Assembly: GCF_002910905.1 (NCBI RefSeq)
Contig: NZ_NEUE01000167.1
Coordinates: 1-45,823, forward strand
DNA length: 45,823 nt
Origin: Streptomyces sp. SM11
Lineage (GTDB): Bacteria; Actinomycetota; Actinomycetes; Streptomycetales; Streptomycetaceae
Reading direction: 5' to 3'
Shown: piece by piece, positions 25,427 through 34,180 of the stretch
Position numbering within the stretch: position 1 is the stretch's first letter
Layout of the letters: each line of letters opens with the position of its first letter
Translations under genes and position numbers: made by a program
The notes under the pieces: generated by a model
Database searches by the model: none
Seen by the model: only the letters and a program-made list of their open reading frames with translations
Told to the model about the DNA's origin: nothing

Positions 25427-26950
25427 TCAGCCGAAGAAGCCCTGACCGGGGGTGAGGACGTTGCCGGGGTCGAAGCGGCGCTTGGCGTGGCACAGCGCCC
25501 CGTAGCTCCTGCCGAAGTGGCGCCGCCAGTCCGAGGCGGTCAGGTCCGGCACCGCCCCGACGAGGTAGCGCTTGGCGCCGAGTTCCACGGCACGGTCGTA
25601 CAGCCAGCGGTTCTGCTGGACCATCCGTGCGACCTCGGCGTCGCTGGTCCCCGGATTCGGGAAGCGCAGCAGGTCGAAGAGGTATCCGGTCCTGTCCCTC
25701 GGCTGGACCGCCATGGGCGCGGTGATCTTGGACGTCGGGTACGGGTAGGTGAGCAGCACCCCGGCGCCCAGACTCTCCGTGGTGAGCTGGCTCTCCACCA
25801 GGCGCAGGAAGCGTGCGGCCGAGCGGCGCGGCAGGAAGAGGCTCAGCCACGGCTTGGCCTCGAACCAGTGCCCGGCCTCCTTGAGGAAGGCCTCGTAGCC
25901 GTCCAGCCGGAAGAGGTAGTCGCGCAGCGCGTAGTCCTCGATGTGCGCCTCGGCGCGCAGGTCCTCCAGGCCCGACAGCAGCCTCGCCCGGTCGGGGACG
26001 TGACCGCCGGAGTACGTGGCGACCGCCTCGATCTTGTAGCGCCAGCCGGAGTCGTCCGGCTTGCGGACCATCTCGCCGCCCTGCATCTGGAAGCGGTGGT
26101 CGGCGAGCAGGATCTCCGAGTCCTTCATGAAGGCCGTGACGTCGCTGTAGAACAGGCTGAAGACGGTGGCCCGCTCGGCGGCCGGCACGGTCCGCAGCGT
26201 CACCTTGACGATGACGCCGACCTGACCGCCCCCGGCCAGCGCGGTGTGGAACAGGTCGGAGCGCCGGGTCCTCGAGGTGGTGACGACCTCACCGGTGCCG
26301 GTCACCACGGTCATCGAGGTCACGGTGTCCGCGATGAGACCCTCGGAGCCCATGGTCAGGCCGATGCCCCCGACACTGAGCGTCCCGCCCACCGAGAGCG
26401 GCAGGTAGTCCGGCAGGGCGGGCAGGGTGCGGCCGCGGGGCAGCAGGTGGTCGGTGATCTCCGCCCAGGTCGCCCCCGCCTCCACGGTGATGGAGTCGCC
26501 GCCGGTGGAGAGGATGCGCGCCATGCCGCGGGCGTCGACCGAGATGCCGCCGGGCACGGCGGCCTGGCCGTAGCAGGAGTGGGACTCCAGGTCGCCGCCG
26601 GTGCCGCTGCGGCCGTTGACCGCCAGCTTCAGCCGGTTGGACCGCGCGTAGCGGATCATCCTGGCGATGTCCTGGACCGAGCCCGGCGTGAGGACCGCCC
26701 AGGGCACGGTGCCGTTGACCAGCCGCCCGAAGTCGTGGCTGTAGGAGCCGAACTGGCTGGTGTCCGTGGTGAGTGTGCCGTCCAGCTGCGGTACGGACAC
26801 GATGCGGTCGCCGGGTCGGCGAGCCGGGTCGGCGGCCCAGGCCCAGCTGCCGGCGGTGGCGTTCCAGCCGATCACCGTGGCGGCGGCGCCGACGGTGCCG
26901 AGCACTGCTCTTCGGGAAGGGTTGTGCAGGTTCACGGGGAGGGACTCCAT
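25427..26950 (-). CDS. Tat-exported FAD-linked oxidase
   Basis: 507-aa oxidase. The N-terminus carries a twin-arginine signal, SRRAVLGTVGAAATVIG (about 12-28), ending near SWAWA, so it is probably exported folded with FAD. The PCMH-type FAD domain shows GRSGTGGDLESHSC, GGISVDARGMARIL, DYLPLSVGGTLSVGGIG and GMGSEG-like loops. The C-terminal part (HFGRSYGALCHAKRRFDPG, then NVLTPGQGFFG) matches cytokinin dehydrogenase/berberine-bridge-like oxidases. The usual His attachment site for covalent FAD is not obvious: the loop has GTGGDLESHS, whose His is a candidate. ATG at 26950, 25 bp after the monooxygenase gene. Confidence 0.88.
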   Translation of the reverse strand: MESLPVNLHNPSRRAVLGTVGAAATVIGWNATAGSWAWAADPARRPGDRIVSVPQLDGTLTTDTSQFGSYSHDFGRLVNGTVPWAVLTPGSVQDIARMIRYARSNRLKLAVNGRSGTGGDLESHSCYGQAAVPGGISVDARGMARILSTGGDSITVEAGATWAEITDHLLPRGRTLPALPDYLPLSVGGTLSVGGIGLTMGSEGLIADTVTSMTVVTGTGEVVTTSRTRRSDLFHTALAGGGQVGVIVKVTLRTVPAAERATVFSLFYSDVTAFMKDSEILLADHRFQMQGGEMVRKPDDSGWRYKIEAVATYSGGHVPDRARLLSGLEDLRAEAHIEDYALRDYLFRLDGYEAFLKEAGHWFEAKPWLSLFLPRRSAARFLRLVESQLTTESLGAGVLLTYPYPTSKITAPMAVQPRDRTGYLFDLLRFPNPGTSDAEVARMVQQNRWLYDRAVELGAKRYLVGAVPDLTASDWRRHFGRSYGALCHAKRRFDPGNVLTPGQGFFG

Positions 26951-26975
26951 GTCTCGTCGGTCACGCGTGCGGCGT

Positions 26976-28487
26976 TCAGGAAGCGGTGGGCACGGTCGCC
27001 CGCAGGTCCTCGCTGGTACTCAGCCGGTGCTCCGCGGGGTCGAACCGGCTGGTGGCCCGCCGGAAGCGCCAGGTGTAGGTCGGCCAGATGGACGGGTTGC
27101 GGCCGTGCTCGTCGAGATACCAGCTGCGGCAGTTGCCGGCGTTCCACACGGTGCCGTCCAGCCGCTGGTCGAGCTTCTGGTTGTAGGCGCGCTGGGCCTC
27201 GGGCAGCGCCTCCACGCTGGCCAGACCACGCTTGTCCATCGTTCGCAGGGCGTCGAGGAGGTAGGCGATCTGCGCCTCGATCATGATCACCTGGGAGGAG
27301 TGGCCCAGGGTGGTGTTCGGTCCGAGGAGCATGAACAGATTCGGGAACCCGGCGACGCCCGTGCCGCGCAGCGCGCTCATGCCCTCGCCCCAGGCGTCCT
27401 TGAGGCTGGTGCCGTCCCGGCCGAGGACGCGTTCCGCGATCGGGCGGCGTACCGCCTCGAATCCGGTTCCGAGCACGATCGTGTCCACCGGGCGCTCCCG
27501 GCCGTCGGCCGTGACCACCGCGTCCGCGGTGACCTTGGAGATGTCGTCGGTGACCAGCTCGACGTTGGGCTGCTGGATCGCGGGATAGTACGTGTTCGAG
27601 AAGAGCAGCCGTTTGCAGGCCATCACGTAGTCCGGGGTGAGCCGGGCCCGGAGCGCTTCGTCCGGCACGCTCTTCTTGAGGTGGTCGGAGGCCATCTTCT
27701 GCATCTTCCCGGCGACGGCCGGGCGCGCCATCACGAACGCCAGGATCTCCCGGCCCCACATGTTGAAGTTCCGGCGGAAGCGCTGGTAGCCGGGGACGGA
27801 GGTCAGCAGCTTTGTCTGGAGGGCGCTGTTGGCCTTGTCGTTCTTCGGGCCGATCCAGGGCGGGGTGCGCTGGTAGAGGTCGAGCTGCCCGACCTCCGGC
27901 TGGATGGCGGGGACGAACTGGATGGCGGACGCCCCGGTGCCGACGACGGCGACCCGGCGGCCGGTGAGGTCCAGGTCGTGGCGCCACCGCGAGGAGTGGA
28001 AGACCTCGCCCCGGAACTCGGAGAGACCGGGGATGTCGGGGATGGCCGGCTCGCTGAGGTAGCCGGTGCCGGTGACCAGGACCCGGGCGGTGTAGTCGCC
28101 GCCCGTGGTGGAGATCAGCCACCGCTTGCGCAGGTCGTCCCAGCGCGCCTCGGTCAGTTCGTGTCGGAAGCGGATGCGTGAGCGCACCCCGAACCGGTCG
28201 GCGCAGTCGCGCAGATAGCCGAAGAGCTCCCCCTGCTTGCCGAAGGTGCTCTTCCAGTTCGGGTTCGGTGCGAACGAGAAGGAGTACAGGTGCGACATCA
28301 CGTCACAGGCGCAGCCCGGGTAGGTGTTGTCGCGCCAGGTGCCGCCGACCTCGTCGGCCCTCTCGAAGACCAGGAAGTCGTCGATGCCCTGCTGCATGAG
28401 CCGGATAGCGGTGCCGAGCCCGGAGAATCCGCTGCCGATCACCGCCACCCGCAGATCGCGGGCCGGGTCCAGGGGTGCCTGAGCCAT
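26976..28487 (-). CDS. Baeyer-Villiger-type flavin monooxygenase
   Basis: 503-aa NADPH-dependent flavoprotein. FAD motif IGSGFSGLG at about 17-25, and TYPGCACDVMSHLYSFSF as in class B enzymes. The fingerprint FRGEVFHSSRW (158-168) fits FxGxxxHxxxW of Baeyer-Villiger monooxygenases, although the position after W is Arg instead of Pro/Asp. The second Rossmann motif is VVGTGASAIQ (182-190). It would insert oxygen next to a ketone or oxidise a heteroatom. ATG at 28487 has AAGGGG upstream; GTG at 28496 overlaps the methyltransferase stop and is an alternative. It lies between the methyltransferase and the FAD oxidase. Confidence 0.9.
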   Translation of the reverse strand: MAQAPLDPARDLRVAVIGSGFSGLGTAIRLMQQGIDDFLVFERADEVGGTWRDNTYPGCACDVMSHLYSFSFAPNPNWKSTFGKQGELFGYLRDCADRFGVRSRIRFRHELTEARWDDLRKRWLISTTGGDYTARVLVTGTGYLSEPAIPDIPGLSEFRGEVFHSSRWRHDLDLTGRRVAVVGTGASAIQFVPAIQPEVGQLDLYQRTPPWIGPKNDKANSALQTKLLTSVPGYQRFRRNFNMWGREILAFVMARPAVAGKMQKMASDHLKKSVPDEALRARLTPDYVMACKRLLFSNTYYPAIQQPNVELVTDDISKVTADAVVTADGRERPVDTIVLGTGFEAVRRPIAERVLGRDGTSLKDAWGEGMSALRGTGVAGFPNLFMLLGPNTTLGHSSQVIMIEAQIAYLLDALRTMDKRGLASVEALPEAQRAYNQKLDQRLDGTVWNAGNCRSWYLDEHGRNPSIWPTYTWRFRRATSRFDPAEHRLSTSEDLRATVPTAS

Positions 28488-28492
28488 CCCGG

Positions 28493-29377
28493 TCACCCCT
28501 TGCGGGCGAGCGTCAGCCGGAAGTTGTTGAAGAAGCGGTCCTCCAGCGTGTACGCGAAGATGTCCAGGTAGCGCTCGAAGCGGGCCACCACCTCCTCGCT
28601 CTCCAGCGCCACAGCCTCCTCGCGCCGCTCGGCGAGCAGCACCAGCCAGGCGCGGCACGCCCGGGCGAACGCCTCACGCTCGTTGACCAGTTCCACCACC
28701 TCGAACAGGCCCTCGGCGGCGGCCGTCAGCTCGTGCAGGTGCGGGATGTGCATCCCGGCGAACTCGGAACGCTGGAGGAACTTCAGGTCCGCCAGGATCT
28801 TCCGGCCGATCGGCTGGGCCTCGGCGGTCATCGTGTGCAGGACGAACCGGCCGTCCGACACCAGCGCTTCGTGCACCTGCCGGAAGAAGAACCGGTAGCG
28901 CTGGGTGCGCTCCTTCGGCGACAGGCTGGAGGGGACGAAGTGCTCCAGTGCGTTGACACAGAACGCGGCGTCGTAGGCCCCCGGGTCGCTGTGCTCCGAC
29001 CAGCTCTGCACCCGGGTGGTGAGGGCCGGGTTGTCCAGGCCCGCGATGAACTCGGCCTGGGTGCGGCTCAGCGTCAGGCCGACCGCCTCGCGTACGCCGT
29101 GCTTCCGCGTCAGCCGGTCCATCAGGGTGCCCCAGCCGCAGCCGATGTCCAGCACCCGGCCCTTGCCCGCCGCTTCCGCGAGCTCGGCGAACGCGTCGAG
29201 CTTGCGTTCCTGTGCGATGTCGAGTGCCTCGGTGAGGCCCTCGCCCTCCTGCCAGTAGCCGCCGCTGTACATCATGCTGGGACCCAGCAGCAGACGGTAG
29301 AACTCGTTTCCCACCTCGTAGTGGTGGCGGACTGCGTCCACCTCCGGCTCCGCGGTGTGGGAGGCGATCGTCGCCAT
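28493..29377 (-). CDS. Cyclopropane-fatty-acid-synthase-type SAM methyltransferase
   Basis: 294-aa SAM-dependent enzyme of the CFA/mycolic-acid methyltransferase class. It has the family segment HHYEVGNEFYRLLLG followed by MMYSGGYW (about 18-42), SAM loop VLDIGCGWGTLMDRL (75-89), and HIPHLHEL as in mycolic acid enzymes. Members methylate or cyclopropanate double bonds in acyl chains; some clusters use them for C- or O-methylation. ATG at 29377 follows GAGGAGAGG. It is the first gene of the leftward arm and is divergent from the ACP, with a 204-bp shared promoter region. Confidence 0.87.
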   Translation of the reverse strand: MATIASHTAEPEVDAVRHHYEVGNEFYRLLLGPSMMYSGGYWQEGEGLTEALDIAQERKLDAFAELAEAAGKGRVLDIGCGWGTLMDRLTRKHGVREAVGLTLSRTQAEFIAGLDNPALTTRVQSWSEHSDPGAYDAAFCVNALEHFVPSSLSPKERTQRYRFFFRQVHEALVSDGRFVLHTMTAEAQPIGRKILADLKFLQRSEFAGMHIPHLHELTAAAEGLFEVVELVNEREAFARACRAWLVLLAERREEAVALESEEVVARFERYLDIFAYTLEDRFFNNFRLTLARKG

Positions 29378-29484
29378 CCTCGTCCTCTCCTCGCAGCTTC
29401 TGCCGACCGGGCGCAGAGCGCGTCGTACGGCTGTCCGGTCCTGAACCGTGCTCAGAGGGAGCCAAGCGGACCTGTGCAATCCGT

Positions 29485-29517
29485 CCGCAACAGCGGCGTG
29501 TGACCGCCCTGTTGCGG
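29485..29517. promoter_or_regulatory. Inverted repeat in the divergent promoter region
   Basis: CCGCAACAG (29485-29493) and CTGTTGCGG (29509-29517) are perfect 9-bp arms with a 15-bp spacer, lying between the divergent methyltransferase and ACP genes. It could be an operator controlling both arms or a hairpin in the ACP leader. Confidence 0.55.
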
Positions 29518-29581
29518 CCCGGTTGCGAGGAGCGGCTTGCATGCCGACACGACCGTACGTCGCGTTGAGAGAGGAACAATC

Positions 29582-29842
29582 ATGGCACTGCCGACTGTCG
29601 AGGTTCTCTCGGAGCAGCTCGCCGCCGTCTCCGGAGCCACCGAAGTGACGCCCGACGCGCCGATCCGGCACATCCCGGGTGTGGACTCGCTTGACCTGAT
29701 GGAGTGGCTCTACAACTTCCAGAACGAGCACCCGGACGTCCCCGCCGACGAGTCCCTCTTCGCGGACCTGGACGACAGCACGACCATGCGGGACGTGTAC
29801 GCGAAACTGGTCGACCTGGCGCCGCAGCCGGCCGAGGCCTGA
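29582..29842 (+). CDS. Acyl carrier protein
   Basis: 86-aa discrete carrier protein. The phosphopantetheine site is Ser36 in PGVDSLDLMEW, slightly different from the classical DSLD/DSLE context of fatty-acid ACPs because Leu-Met-Glu-Trp follows. The rest is acidic and helical (EHPDVPADESLFADLDDSTTMRDVYAKLVDL). ATG at 29582 follows GAGAGAGGAAC. The KAS III gene starts 9 bp after its stop, so the ACP probably carries the starter or growing chain for that enzyme. Confidence 0.88.
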   Translation: MALPTVEVLSEQLAAVSGATEVTPDAPIRHIPGVDSLDLMEWLYNFQNEHPDVPADESLFADLDDSTTMRDVYAKLVDLAPQPAEA

Positions 29843-29851
29843 GGCGGGCCC

Positions 29852-30835
29852 ATGAGTGGATTCGCCGTCGCCGGGTGGGGCAAGGCCCTGCCCGAGCGGG
29901 TCATCACCAGCACCGAACTGGCCGAACGCTTCGGGGTCGACGAGCACTGGGTCGTCAGCCGTTGCGGCATCCGTGAGCGGCGGGCGGTGGACCCGGGGCA
30001 GACCACCGCGTCCCTGGCCATCGACGCGGGCCGCGCCGCACTCGCCAAGGCGGGACTGACCGGTGCCGACATCGCCCATCTGATCGTGGCAACGGCCACC
30101 CCCGAGCAGCCGTCCCCCGCCACATCCGCCTTCGTCCACCACGAACTGGGCATCGGCGGCGGGGCGATGGACGTCAACTCCGAGTGCGCGGGCTTCGTCT
30201 ACGGACTGGTCGCGGCCATGGGCATCCTGCGCATGGACCGCCGCCCGATCCTCCTCGTCGGCTCGGACACCCACACCCTGACCGCCGATCCCGCCGACCG
30301 GGACCTCTCCATCCTCGTCGGCGACGGCGCGGCCGCGGTGGTGCTCGTACCGGGTCCGGAAGATCCCGTTCTGGCCTGGAACCTGGGCGCGGACGGATCA
30401 TGTGCAGATGCACTCAAGGTCCAGGCGGGCGGAAGTCGGATGCCCACGACACCGGAAACGGTCGCGCGGGGGCTCCATTTCGCCCAGATCAAGGGCAACG
30501 AGATCTACCTCAACGCCGTCCGCTACACGGTGCGGACGGTGCGCGAGACGCTGGAGAGCGCCAAGATCTCTCCGACGGAGGTGGACCACGTCATCCCGCA
30601 CCAGGCGAACATCCGCATCATCAACTCCGTGATGCAGCACTCGGGTCTGCGCCCGGAGGCCCTGATCACCAATCTGGACCGGTACGGCAACACCGCGTCG
30701 GCCTCCATCCCGCTGGCGCTCACCGAGGCGCTGGACGCGGATCGGATCAAGGCCGGGGAGCTGGTGCTGCTCGCCGGGTTCGGGGCGGGCATGACCTGGG
30801 GTTCGGTCCTGATGCGCTGGGGAGGCGCCGCGTGA
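29852..30835 (+). CDS. Beta-ketoacyl-ACP synthase III-like (KAS III)
   Basis: 327-aa thiolase-fold enzyme with the KAS III triad: Cys112 in VNSECAGFVYGL, His250 in IPHQANIRI, and Asn280 in RYGNTASAS. It would condense an acyl-CoA starter with malonyl-ACP, or another acyl pair, to start the chain. The start GFAVAGWGKALPERVITSTEL and the GVDEHWVVSRCGIRERR segment are also typical. It is coupled to the ketoreductase by GTGA overlap, forming an ACP-KAS III-reductase block. Confidence 0.94.
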   Translation: MSGFAVAGWGKALPERVITSTELAERFGVDEHWVVSRCGIRERRAVDPGQTTASLAIDAGRAALAKAGLTGADIAHLIVATATPEQPSPATSAFVHHELGIGGGAMDVNSECAGFVYGLVAAMGILRMDRRPILLVGSDTHTLTADPADRDLSILVGDGAAAVVLVPGPEDPVLAWNLGADGSCADALKVQAGGSRMPTTPETVARGLHFAQIKGNEIYLNAVRYTVRTVRETLESAKISPTEVDHVIPHQANIRIINSVMQHSGLRPEALITNLDRYGNTASASIPLALTEALDADRIKAGELVLLAGFGAGMTWGSVLMRWGGAA

Positions 30836-31587
30836 GCGGAGGAAAGGAAGCGGGCAAGCGGCCCGAGGCGCCGGTGGCTCTGGTCACCGGCGCCTCGGGC
30901 GGCCTCGGGCAGGCGCTGGCGGTCGAACTGGACGCGCTGGGCTGCCGGGTGGCCGTCCACTACCGCAGCTCGGCCGACCAGGCCCGGGCGGTGAGCGAGA
31001 AGCTGACGAACGACTCGGTCGTCGTCGGCGCGGACGTCGGGTCGTGGGAGGAGACCCAGCGGCTCCACCGAGAGGTCGAGGAGGCGCTCGGCCCCATCGA
31101 CGTGGTGGTCAACAACGGAGCCGTCCGCAAGGACGCCCTGATGGCGATGCAGTCCCCGGACGACTGGCACGAGGTCATCCGTACCAACCTGCTGGGATCG
31201 TTCCACACCAGCAGGGTGGCGCTGCCGTACATGCTGCGGCGGCGCTGGGGCCGGATCGTCAACGTGGTCTCGCCGTCGGGATTCATCGCCACGGCGGGGC
31301 AGACCGCGTACTCCGCCTCCAAGGCGGGTGTCATGGGGATGACCCGTGCGCTGGCGGCGGAGTGCGGCCGGCGCGGGGTCACGGTGAATGCCCTGTCACC
31401 CGGGTTCATGATCACCGGCATGACCGATCAGCTGCCGGAGAGCATCGTGTCGGACATGGCGCGCAAGGCGCCGGTCCCGCGGTTCGTCACGGTCGAGGAG
31501 GTCGCCCGCAGCGTCTCCCTCTTCCTCGACCAGGACTGCATGACCGGACAGGTGGTCAGCATCGACAGCGGGGTCTCGATCATGTGA
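30832..31587 (+). CDS. 3-oxoacyl-ACP reductase-like SDR (FabG type)
   Basis: 251-aa SDR with cofactor motif TGASGGLG (19-26), NNGA in place of NNAG, catalytic Tyr160/Lys164 (YSASK) preceded by VVSPSG, and the PGFMITGMTDQLPE loop. VAVHYRSSADQA suggests NADPH. It probably reduces the beta-keto group made by the KAS enzymes of this cluster. The start is GTG at 30832, overlapping the KAS III stop. A long terminator hairpin follows 13 bp after the stop. Confidence 0.92.
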   Translation: MSGGKEAGKRPEAPVALVTGASGGLGQALAVELDALGCRVAVHYRSSADQARAVSEKLTNDSVVVGADVGSWEETQRLHREVEEALGPIDVVVNNGAVRKDALMAMQSPDDWHEVIRTNLLGSFHTSRVALPYMLRRRWGRIVNVVSPSGFIATAGQTAYSASKAGVMGMTRALAAECGRRGVTVNALSPGFMITGMTDQLPESIVSDMARKAPVPRFVTVEEVARSVSLFLDQDCMTGQVVSIDSGVSIM

Positions 31588-31600
31588 GCCGGCACCGCGG

Positions 31601-31653
31601 CGGAACGGCATCGGGGAGGAACGCGGACCGCGTTCCTCCCCGATGCCGTTCCG
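31601..31653. terminator. Very long bidirectional terminator hairpin
   Basis: Bases 31601-31626 and 31628-31653 are perfectly complementary 26-bp arms separated by one base. The structure sits exactly between the convergent FabG-like gene (stop 31587) and SARP gene (stop 31657). It is far longer than a typical terminator stem. Confidence 0.9.
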
Positions 31654-31656
31654 GGT

Positions 31657-32463
31657 TCAGTTCAGCCGGTGTGTTGACAAGGCCTCCCGCTCCGCCCGGG
31701 CGGGAGACACCGGGAGCCGGGTCCGTTCCAGCAGGCCCAGGTAGGCGGCCTCGCTCTCGGGGCTCGGATCGCAGCCCAGCTCCTCGGCGAGGACGACGCG
31801 CAACTGCTGGTATATCCGCAGGGCCTCGGCTCTGTTCCCGGCCAGGCGGTGAGCGGTCATCTGGCAGCGGTAGGCGCTCTCCCGGAACGGCGCCTGACGC
31901 ACCGCCTCCTCCGCGTACCGCAGGGCGTGGTGGGTGTCGCCGAGCGCGGACGAGGAACTGCTCGCGGTCTCCAGGGCCGAGACCCGCAACTCCTTGAGGT
32001 GGCGCCGGACGGACTCCACCCACTCGCTCTCGTGGGAAGCGAGGAACGGCCCGCGCAGCAGGGACACGGCGGTGGTGGCGAGCCGCTGCGCGGTGCTGTG
32101 GTCGCCCTCACGGTGGGCGACGGCGGCGGTGAAGGCGGCCTGCTCCGCGCGCTCCACATCCACCTGGGCGTACTCCGGCAGCTGGAGCAGGTAGCGCCCG
32201 CCGCATGCGATCACCGCCGGCTCGGCGTTCTCCTGCTCCGAGAGGAGAGGCCGAAGGCGGCTGACGACACTGCGTAACGCCGAGGCCCAGGTGGTGGGCA
32301 GGCCATCGGGCCATATGGTGTCGGCGAGTTGCTCCCGGCCTGTGCCGGAAGGACGCTCCAGGCAGAGCCGGGCCAGGGCGATCTGCGCCTGATGGCTGGC
32401 CAGGACCCGTGGGGCTTCGGATTCATGTTCGATGGAGACAAGGCCGACAAGCCTGATGAGCAC
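31657..32463 (-). CDS. SARP-family pathway regulator
   Basis: 268-aa Streptomyces antibiotic regulatory protein. The N-terminal OmpR-like winged helix (RVLASHQAQIALARLCLERP, LADTIWPDGLPTTWASALRSVVSRLR) is followed by a bacterial transcriptional activation domain (DVERAEQAAFTAAVAHREGD to ALRIYQQLRVVLAEELGCDPSPE). The start is GTG at 32463, 5 nt after a GGGGGGA ribosome site; the longer frame upstream does not match the family. SARPs activate adjacent biosynthetic operons by binding heptameric repeats. It is divergent from the oxoamine synthase and convergent with the FabG-like gene. Confidence 0.93.
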   Translation of the reverse strand: MLIRLVGLVSIEHESEAPRVLASHQAQIALARLCLERPSGTGREQLADTIWPDGLPTTWASALRSVVSRLRPLLSEQENAEPAVIACGGRYLLQLPEYAQVDVERAEQAAFTAAVAHREGDHSTAQRLATTAVSLLRGPFLASHESEWVESVRRHLKELRVSALETASSSSSALGDTHHALRYAEEAVRQAPFRESAYRCQMTAHRLAGNRAEALRIYQQLRVVLAEELGCDPSPESEAAYLGLLERTRLPVSPARAEREALSTHRLN

Positions 32464-32875
32464 GGTCGATCCCCCCAAGAAATGGTTGAGGCGACTTCCT
32501 CGGCGACATGGATGACGGAAGTCGACTTTCTGGCGTGCGTGCGGTTCCGTGCGCAGGGCCCGGGGCGCGACTCTGGACCGAGCGGACGTGAGGATCCCGT
32601 GCGAGGTCTGCGGTGGGCCGGAACGGGCTTGGTCAAATCTTCTCCACAGCTGAGTAAACAGCATTCTCGTTCAAAAGGGGTGTGTGTCAACCGCACGGTA
32701 AAGTTGCAAACGTTAACGAACGGTGAATCGGGGGCTCTGGCACATGCCAAAAGATTGGTGACTGTTTGATCTTGCTCCCGTGTTGCGTCTCGATTGCGAG
32801 AAGGCCGTTGAATTCGAGGCGCATCAGATTCGTTGCACCCGTGTGCAATGGCAGTCACGAATGAGAGGACGGCCG
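32464..32875. promoter_or_regulatory. Divergent SARP/oxoamine synthase promoter region
   Basis: These 412 bp hold no gene I can support. From about 32640 the sequence is clearly less GC-rich than its surroundings. It contains AACGTTAACG near 32709, an inverted repeat TCTCG-ATTG-CGAGA (32788-32801), and TTGCAC-CCGT-GTGCAA (32833-32848) just ahead of the oxoamine synthase ribosome site. The direct repeat AACG-N2-AACG near 32709-32720 could be part of a SARP site. I cannot place -35/-10 boxes securely. Confidence 0.55.
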
Positions 32876-34090
32876 ATGGCATCCGCAGCGTGGGGGAGAG
32901 TCGCGCACAAACTGGAAGCGACGCGGCGCCGCGTGGACTCCCTGGAGTGGGAGTCCGAGCGCCGCAACAGCTTCGTCCCCTACACCGCCGAGCGGGACAC
33001 GGCCTACGTCGACCTCGACGGCCGACGGCTGCTGATGATGTCCGGCTACAGCTACCTCGGCCTCTCCGGTGACGAGCGGGTGGTGGCGGCGGCCCGGGCC
33101 GCCGCAGACCGCTACGGCACCGGCAACCACGGAGTGCGGGCCCTCGCCGGCTCCATCCCCCTGCACGAGGAGCTGGAGGCCGAGGTCGCCGCCGTCGCCG
33201 AGCGGGAACGGGCCATCGTCTTCGGCTCCGGCTACGCGGCCAACGTCGGGACGATCGGTGCCCTGGTCGGTCCCGGCGACACCGTCTACGTCGACAAGTA
33301 CGCCCACGCCAGCATCGTCGACGGCTGCCGCCTCAGCGGCGCCACCGTGGTCCGCTTCCGGCACAACGACACCGACCACCTGGCCCGCCGCATGGAGGCC
33401 GCCGCCCCCGGCGGAGTCCGCCTGGTCATCGTCGACAGCGTCTACTCCATGGACGGCGACATCGCGCCACTGCCCCGACTCCGCGAGGTCTGCGACGCCC
33501 ACGAGGCGTTGCTGATGACCGACGAGGCCCACGCCCTCGGCGTCATCGGTCGCACCGGTCTGGGGGTGGAGGAGCACTTCGACCGGCAGGTGCGGGTGGA
33601 CGTGAAGCTCGGCACCCTGTCCAAGGCCATCCCCTCCATGGGCGGCTGGGTCGCCGGTCCGGCCGAGCTCATCGGCCATCTCCGATACGCCGCACGGCCG
33701 TTCCTCTTCTCCGCGGCCCTCGCACCCGCCTCGGCGGGTGCCGCCCTGGAGGCGCTGCGCGTGCTGCGCGCCGAACCGGAGCGCGTCGCCCACGTCCAGC
33801 GGATCGGCGCCCGGTTCCGGGAGCTGGTGACCGCGGGCGGCATGCGGACCGGCGACAGCGAGACCGCCGTCGTCCCGCTCATCGCGGGCAGTGACGAGTC
33901 GGCCTACGACCTGGCCACCACCGCACGCCGCCTGGGCGTGGTCGGGCTGCCCGTGGTCACCCCCGCCGTACCGCGTGACCTGGCCCGGCTGCGGATCGCC
34001 GTCACCGCACGGCACACGGACGCGGACGTGGAACTCGCCGCCGAGGCCTTCCTCAAGGCCGCGGGGCAGTGCGGCCTGCTGGCGGGCTGA
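32876..34090 (+). CDS. Alpha-oxoamine synthase (PLP, fold type I)
   Basis: 404-aa PLP enzyme of the AONS/KBL/ALAS/SPT group, which condenses an amino acid with an acyl thioester with loss of CO2. Evidence: GTGNHGVRALAGSIPLHEELE (substrate and thioester site), His144 in KYAHASIVDG, Asp216/His219 in MTDEAHALG, and the Schiff-base Lys250 in LGTLSKAIPSMGG. No biotin genes are nearby, so it is likely the chain-terminating or joining enzyme of the cluster, as such enzymes are in prodiginine and tambjamine-like pathways. ATG at 32876 follows GAGAGGACGG. The long upstream extension of the frame is not used. Confidence 0.93.
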   Translation: MASAAWGRVAHKLEATRRRVDSLEWESERRNSFVPYTAERDTAYVDLDGRRLLMMSGYSYLGLSGDERVVAAARAAADRYGTGNHGVRALAGSIPLHEELEAEVAAVAERERAIVFGSGYAANVGTIGALVGPGDTVYVDKYAHASIVDGCRLSGATVVRFRHNDTDHLARRMEAAAPGGVRLVIVDSVYSMDGDIAPLPRLREVCDAHEALLMTDEAHALGVIGRTGLGVEEHFDRQVRVDVKLGTLSKAIPSMGGWVAGPAELIGHLRYAARPFLFSAALAPASAGAALEALRVLRAEPERVAHVQRIGARFRELVTAGGMRTGDSETAVVPLIAGSDESAYDLATTARRLGVVGLPVVTPAVPRDLARLRIAVTARHTDADVELAAEAFLKAAGQCGLLAG

Positions 34091-34180
34091 CCTCCCCGCC
34101 GCCGGCGCACCCACGCGCTCGCGGCCCACCGTGTCCACGGCCGACGGCCGGTCACCGGAACGGGAAGGAAGCACAGGAGA

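Noticed and set aside
32780..32875. Longer N-terminus for the oxoamine synthase
   Set aside because: The extension does not resemble the family, overlaps the palindromes, and the ATG at 32876 has a good ribosome site.
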